This document shows, in pieces, positions 61,553 through 64,000 of a stretch of 64,000 nt of DNA. A model generated the notes under the pieces. That model worked only from the letters and a program-made list of their open reading frames with translations, was not told the DNA's origin and searched no databases. Each line of letters starts with the position of its first letter. Within the stretch, counting starts at the first letter, position 1. The position numbers and the translations under genes are program-made. The stretch lies in contig JABSRP010000023.1 of assembly GCA_013215145.1 (NCBI GenBank), forward strand, positions 62,001-126,000, written 5' to 3'. Source of the DNA: Pseudobacteriovorax sp. (lineage in GTDB: Bacteria; Bdellovibrionota_B; Oligoflexia; Oligoflexales; Oligoflexaceae).

Positions 61553-61950
61553 TCTCCCCCTTGAGCGGTGCATGACGCCTCTGCAATGTCAGGGGTGAAA
61601 CCATCACCAGAAAAAATTAAGACCTTATCAATGGTGCCGTCCTGAGGGATGACGCAGCGACCATCGCTGTCTGAGGTGTCGCAGGGAGCATCATCCCAGC
61701 TATAGCTTCGGCCATTGGTGGCCTCACGGGACTCGCATTCCTGTTTTTGCTCGTCAACTATGTCTTCAGATAGGCCCGCAAACTCTTGGCAAAGGCCCGA
61801 AATATCGTCGCCATTAGTTATCGTCGTCAAACAGGATCCAGTAGCTGAGCCTGCGTCATTTGATACAGCTGTCTGCTGAGGTTTGCTGTCCTCGGTACAA
61901 GACATCAATAGCAAGATCGCTGGTATGGCGCATAACACCGTCTTTCTCAT
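61537..61950 (-). CDS. Small cysteine-containing lipoprotein
   Basis: A 137-residue protein with lipobox LLMSC (Cys18). The mature chain is acidic, with eight cysteines spread over 110 residues (TGSCLTT, GLCQEF, QECESRE, DAPCDTSD, GRCVIPQ, ASCTAQGG), so it is likely disulfide-stabilised. It starts at ATG 61950 after GGAGG. Family not recognised. Confidence 0.65.
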   Translation of the reverse strand: MRKTVLCAIPAILLLMSCTEDSKPQQTAVSNDAGSATGSCLTTITNGDDISGLCQEFAGLSEDIVDEQKQECESREATNGRSYSWDDAPCDTSDSDGRCVIPQDGTIDKVLIFSGDGFTPDIAEASCTAQGGDYESP

Positions 61951-62132
61951 AGGTCCTCCAGGGCTTATCGATATCTTCGACTTATCGGAACATCAATCAG
62001 AACCCTAAACTCTCTTGTTTATTGAGTGAAATCCGCAATAATGAGTTAAATAATGCTTGTGGTCATGCTAAGTCCCTAACTTTACTCACAGCAAAAAATG
62101 GTATCGAACTTGCTCAGTAAGGGCGGTAGACG

Positions 62133-63443
62133 ATGTCATTTATTGCAGTAGAGAGATCCATGATGAAATCCCCTGAGGTCATTAGCCTCGACCAAGCCCT
62201 CGACCTTTTTAAGACTGGCCAAAATGTGGTAACAGCCATGGCAGCGGCCGAGCCACAAAAATTATTTTCGCAGTTGCATCAAATTGATAAGAGCATTGAG
62301 AATTTAACGTTTTTTTCAGCAAATCCCAGTGAGGCCTACCCATGCTTTAGTCAGGAGGACTTGATGGGTCGCATCAGCTTTCAGATGATGTTTTTGACTC
62401 ATAGTGTTCGCAAACTGATTGGTAACGGTCTTATCGATTATGTCCCCCAGCACCTATCGCGATGGATTCATTACATCACCTCTCGGGGGCGGCCAGATAT
62501 CTTTTGGGGAAGCTGCAGCCTTCCCGATGATCGTGGCTTCGTCAGCCTTGGTCCAAACTGCTGTTACGAATCCGAGGCCTTAAGGCAATCACGGTTGGTG
62601 GTGCTTGAGATGAATCCCAACATACCTTGCACCTTTGGGGCGACTCATGTTCCTGTCTCCCAGGTAGACTACTTTGTTCAGTCAGAAAAGCCTCTACAGT
62701 CCATCCCGCACAATGATCACTGTGACGAGATTGATGAGACCATTGCCTCATATATTGCTGAGCTCGTCGCTGATGGCTCAACGATTCAGTTAGGCATTGG
62801 GTCCATCCCCAATGCTGTTGGAAGGGCCCTAGCTTCGAAAAAACACTTAGGCATCCATACGGAAATGATCAACAACACCATGATTGACCTGGTAGAGCAG
62901 GGTGTCGTTGATGGCTCCAAAAAATCTATTTGGCCTGGGAAAGTTGTGGGCGCCTTTGCCCTTGGCAATGAGCACCTTTATAAGTTTCTCCATAACAACC
63001 CAAGTTTTGAGTTTCAGCCAGCCTCTGTAGTCAATGACCCTGTAAGGATTGGACGCAATCATCTGATGATTTCCATCAACACAGCCGTGGAAGTTGACTT
63101 CAGCGGGCAGGTTTGTTCGGAGTCTGTTGGTCACCGCGAATTGAGCGGTATCGGTGGCGCCGCTGATACTCATATCGGTGCGCAGCGTTCGTCCAATGGG
63201 CGGGGAATCATCGCAGTTAGGTCTCTGGCGAAAAACGGAGCGTCAAAAATTGTCGCTGAGCTAAAACCTGGGGCGAAAGTTAGCATTGGCCGCAATGATG
63301 TGGATACGATCATTACGGAATACGGTGTCTGCCGCCTTGCCGACAAAAGTGTCTCAGAGCGCATCTTGGGGCTGATCGGCATTGCTCACCCCGATCATCG
63401 CGATGAATTAACTGATACCGCGAAGAGATTAGGCTATCTTTAA
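62133..63443 (+). CDS. Acetyl-CoA hydrolase/transferase family CoA-transferase
   Basis: A 436-residue class I CoA-transferase of the acetyl-CoA hydrolase/4-hydroxybutyrate CoA-transferase type. The catalytic glutamate is Glu244 in GIHTEMINN. The CoA-binding glycine loops (QLGIGSIPNAVGRAL; GIGGAADTHIGAQRS) and the C-terminal ITEYGVCRLADKS are present. It moves CoA between acyl-CoA and a free carboxylate in the cytoplasm. ATG 62133 has a weak site; the ATG pair at 62160/62163 is an alternative start. Monocistronic. Confidence 0.88.
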   Translation: MSFIAVERSMMKSPEVISLDQALDLFKTGQNVVTAMAAAEPQKLFSQLHQIDKSIENLTFFSANPSEAYPCFSQEDLMGRISFQMMFLTHSVRKLIGNGLIDYVPQHLSRWIHYITSRGRPDIFWGSCSLPDDRGFVSLGPNCCYESEALRQSRLVVLEMNPNIPCTFGATHVPVSQVDYFVQSEKPLQSIPHNDHCDEIDETIASYIAELVADGSTIQLGIGSIPNAVGRALASKKHLGIHTEMINNTMIDLVEQGVVDGSKKSIWPGKVVGAFALGNEHLYKFLHNNPSFEFQPASVVNDPVRIGRNHLMISINTAVEVDFSGQVCSESVGHRELSGIGGAADTHIGAQRSSNGRGIIAVRSLAKNGASKIVAELKPGAKVSIGRNDVDTIITEYGVCRLADKSVSERILGLIGIAHPDHRDELTDTAKRLGYL

Positions 63444-63523
63444 TCACAGGGTTTGATATTGGTATCTTCAGATTTTGTGATTACGATATATTAGGGACAA
63501 CATAAATTCGGAAGGGAGTCTGA

Positions 63524-64000
63524 ATGCGATTGGTTTTGAGTTTTGTTCTGTTTGTTTTTGCGTGGCAAGGATCTGTGTTTGCGGAAAAAGCGACCCAGAA
63601 AAAAGAGGTGAGACCGATCATGGGTCAGGTATTTGCCGACATTTCTCTCCTTTTCCCCTTAAGCTTGGATCCGGAAGGGTTCAAAAAATCTGACAACAAA
63701 AAACCAATCATGGAGGCCTTGGGCCGCCTATCCAAAAGCTCCCGTCAGCTGGTGGGCCATGTTGATGACTGGCCTTACTCTTATAAAAAAACCGCAGATA
63801 AGTTTAGTCGAGCAGCTGAGCATTCTCGTAAATACTTCGCAGCTGGTAAGCCTGAGCTGTCTCAGCATATTGTTCGGGGTATGACTCAGACCTGCATTAG
63901 CTGTCATGTGACTGCTGGTGGTAGCAGCAGCCAGACCCAGTTCGACAAATTCTTTGGCCAGTTATTAAAGGAAACCCTTTCTCCCATCGAACTAGCACGT
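63524..64000 (+). CDS. c-type cytochrome, 3' end beyond window
   Basis: ATG 63524 follows GAAGGGAG and opens a frame that runs to the last base of the window (159 codons, no stop). A signal peptide (RLVLSFVLFVFAWQGSVFA) is followed by a helical domain with repeated basic helices. A single haem-binding motif CISCH (in MTQTCISCHVTAGG) lies at about residues 122-126. It is a periplasmic monohaem cytochrome. The position of the motif near the end of a helical bundle resembles a cytochrome c'-type arrangement. Confidence 0.8.
   Translation, partial: MRLVLSFVLFVFAWQGSVFAEKATQKKEVRPIMGQVFADISLLFPLSLDPEGFKKSDNKKPIMEALGRLSKSSRQLVGHVDDWPYSYKKTADKFSRAAEHSRKYFAAGKPELSQHIVRGMTQTCISCHVTAGGSSSQTQFDKFFGQLLKETLSPIELAR

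Overview
The window is 64 kb of chromosome from a Gram-negative, outer-membrane bacterium. The evidence is a TonB-dependent receptor, at least eight genes with lipoprotein signal peptides (lipobox ending in Cys), many Sec-exported proteins of unknown family, sensors of the 7TMR-DISM type and a TIGR02147-type regulator. That mix, the moderate G+C and the frequent TTG/GTG starts with good Shine-Dalgarno sequences suggest a predatory-type or deep-branching lineage such as Bdellovibrionota/Oligoflexia. This placement is inference. No rRNA, tRNA, CRISPR array, transposase or phage gene was seen.

Layout. 1-5.2 kb: end of a urease accessory cluster (ureF, ureG), a TonB-dependent receptor, a membrane-anchored thioredoxin-like protein, and an ArsR regulator with a small ABM-type monooxygenase. 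5.2-13.2 kb: exported and metabolic singletons, namely a two-domain VOC protein, an M4-like lipoprotein metalloprotease, a secreted alpha/beta hydrolase, a fatty-acid hydroxylase fused to a rhodanese domain, and a small two-cysteine exported protein. 13.7-18.6 kb: the most interesting locus, a tightly coupled four-gene operon. It encodes an 85-residue peptide, an oligopeptide-type solute-binding protein without transporter, a HExxH protein of the peptide-modification (peptide beta-hydroxylase) type, and a membrane hybrid histidine kinase with two receiver domains. It looks like a make-modify-sense peptide circuit.

18.8-32.2 kb: FMN reductase, a serine beta-lactamase-like lipoprotein with a coupled exported partner, a Crp/Fnr regulator divergent from a two-subunit molybdenum hydroxylase, an L,D-transpeptidase lipoprotein, an aldose sugar dehydrogenase, and a 7TM-DISM sensor kinase with Hpt and CheA-like domains. 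32.2-36.8 kb: a RES/Xre-type toxin-antitoxin pair with two palindromic operators, then an SDR/TetR/metallo-beta-lactamase-fold group sharing one operator motif. 37-41 kb: a GH15 hydrolase translationally coupled to a fused trehalose-6-phosphate synthase/phosphatase.

41-53.6 kb: a run of exported and lipoprotein genes of unknown function, the TIGR02147 regulator, a second SDR/TetR pair with its own operator, a decayed copy of a lipoprotein gene start, a ten-repeat cysteine protein, and an SRPBCC lipoprotein whose start lies out of frame across a seven-T run. 53.9-60.3 kb: a 1427-residue signalling protein with PAS, Hpt and CheA-like ATPase modules, followed by a 7TM-DISM class III nucleotide cyclase. 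60.5-64 kb: two tandem exported paralogues, a small lipoprotein, an acetyl-CoA hydrolase/CoA-transferase family enzyme, and the start of a c-type cytochrome cut by the window edge.
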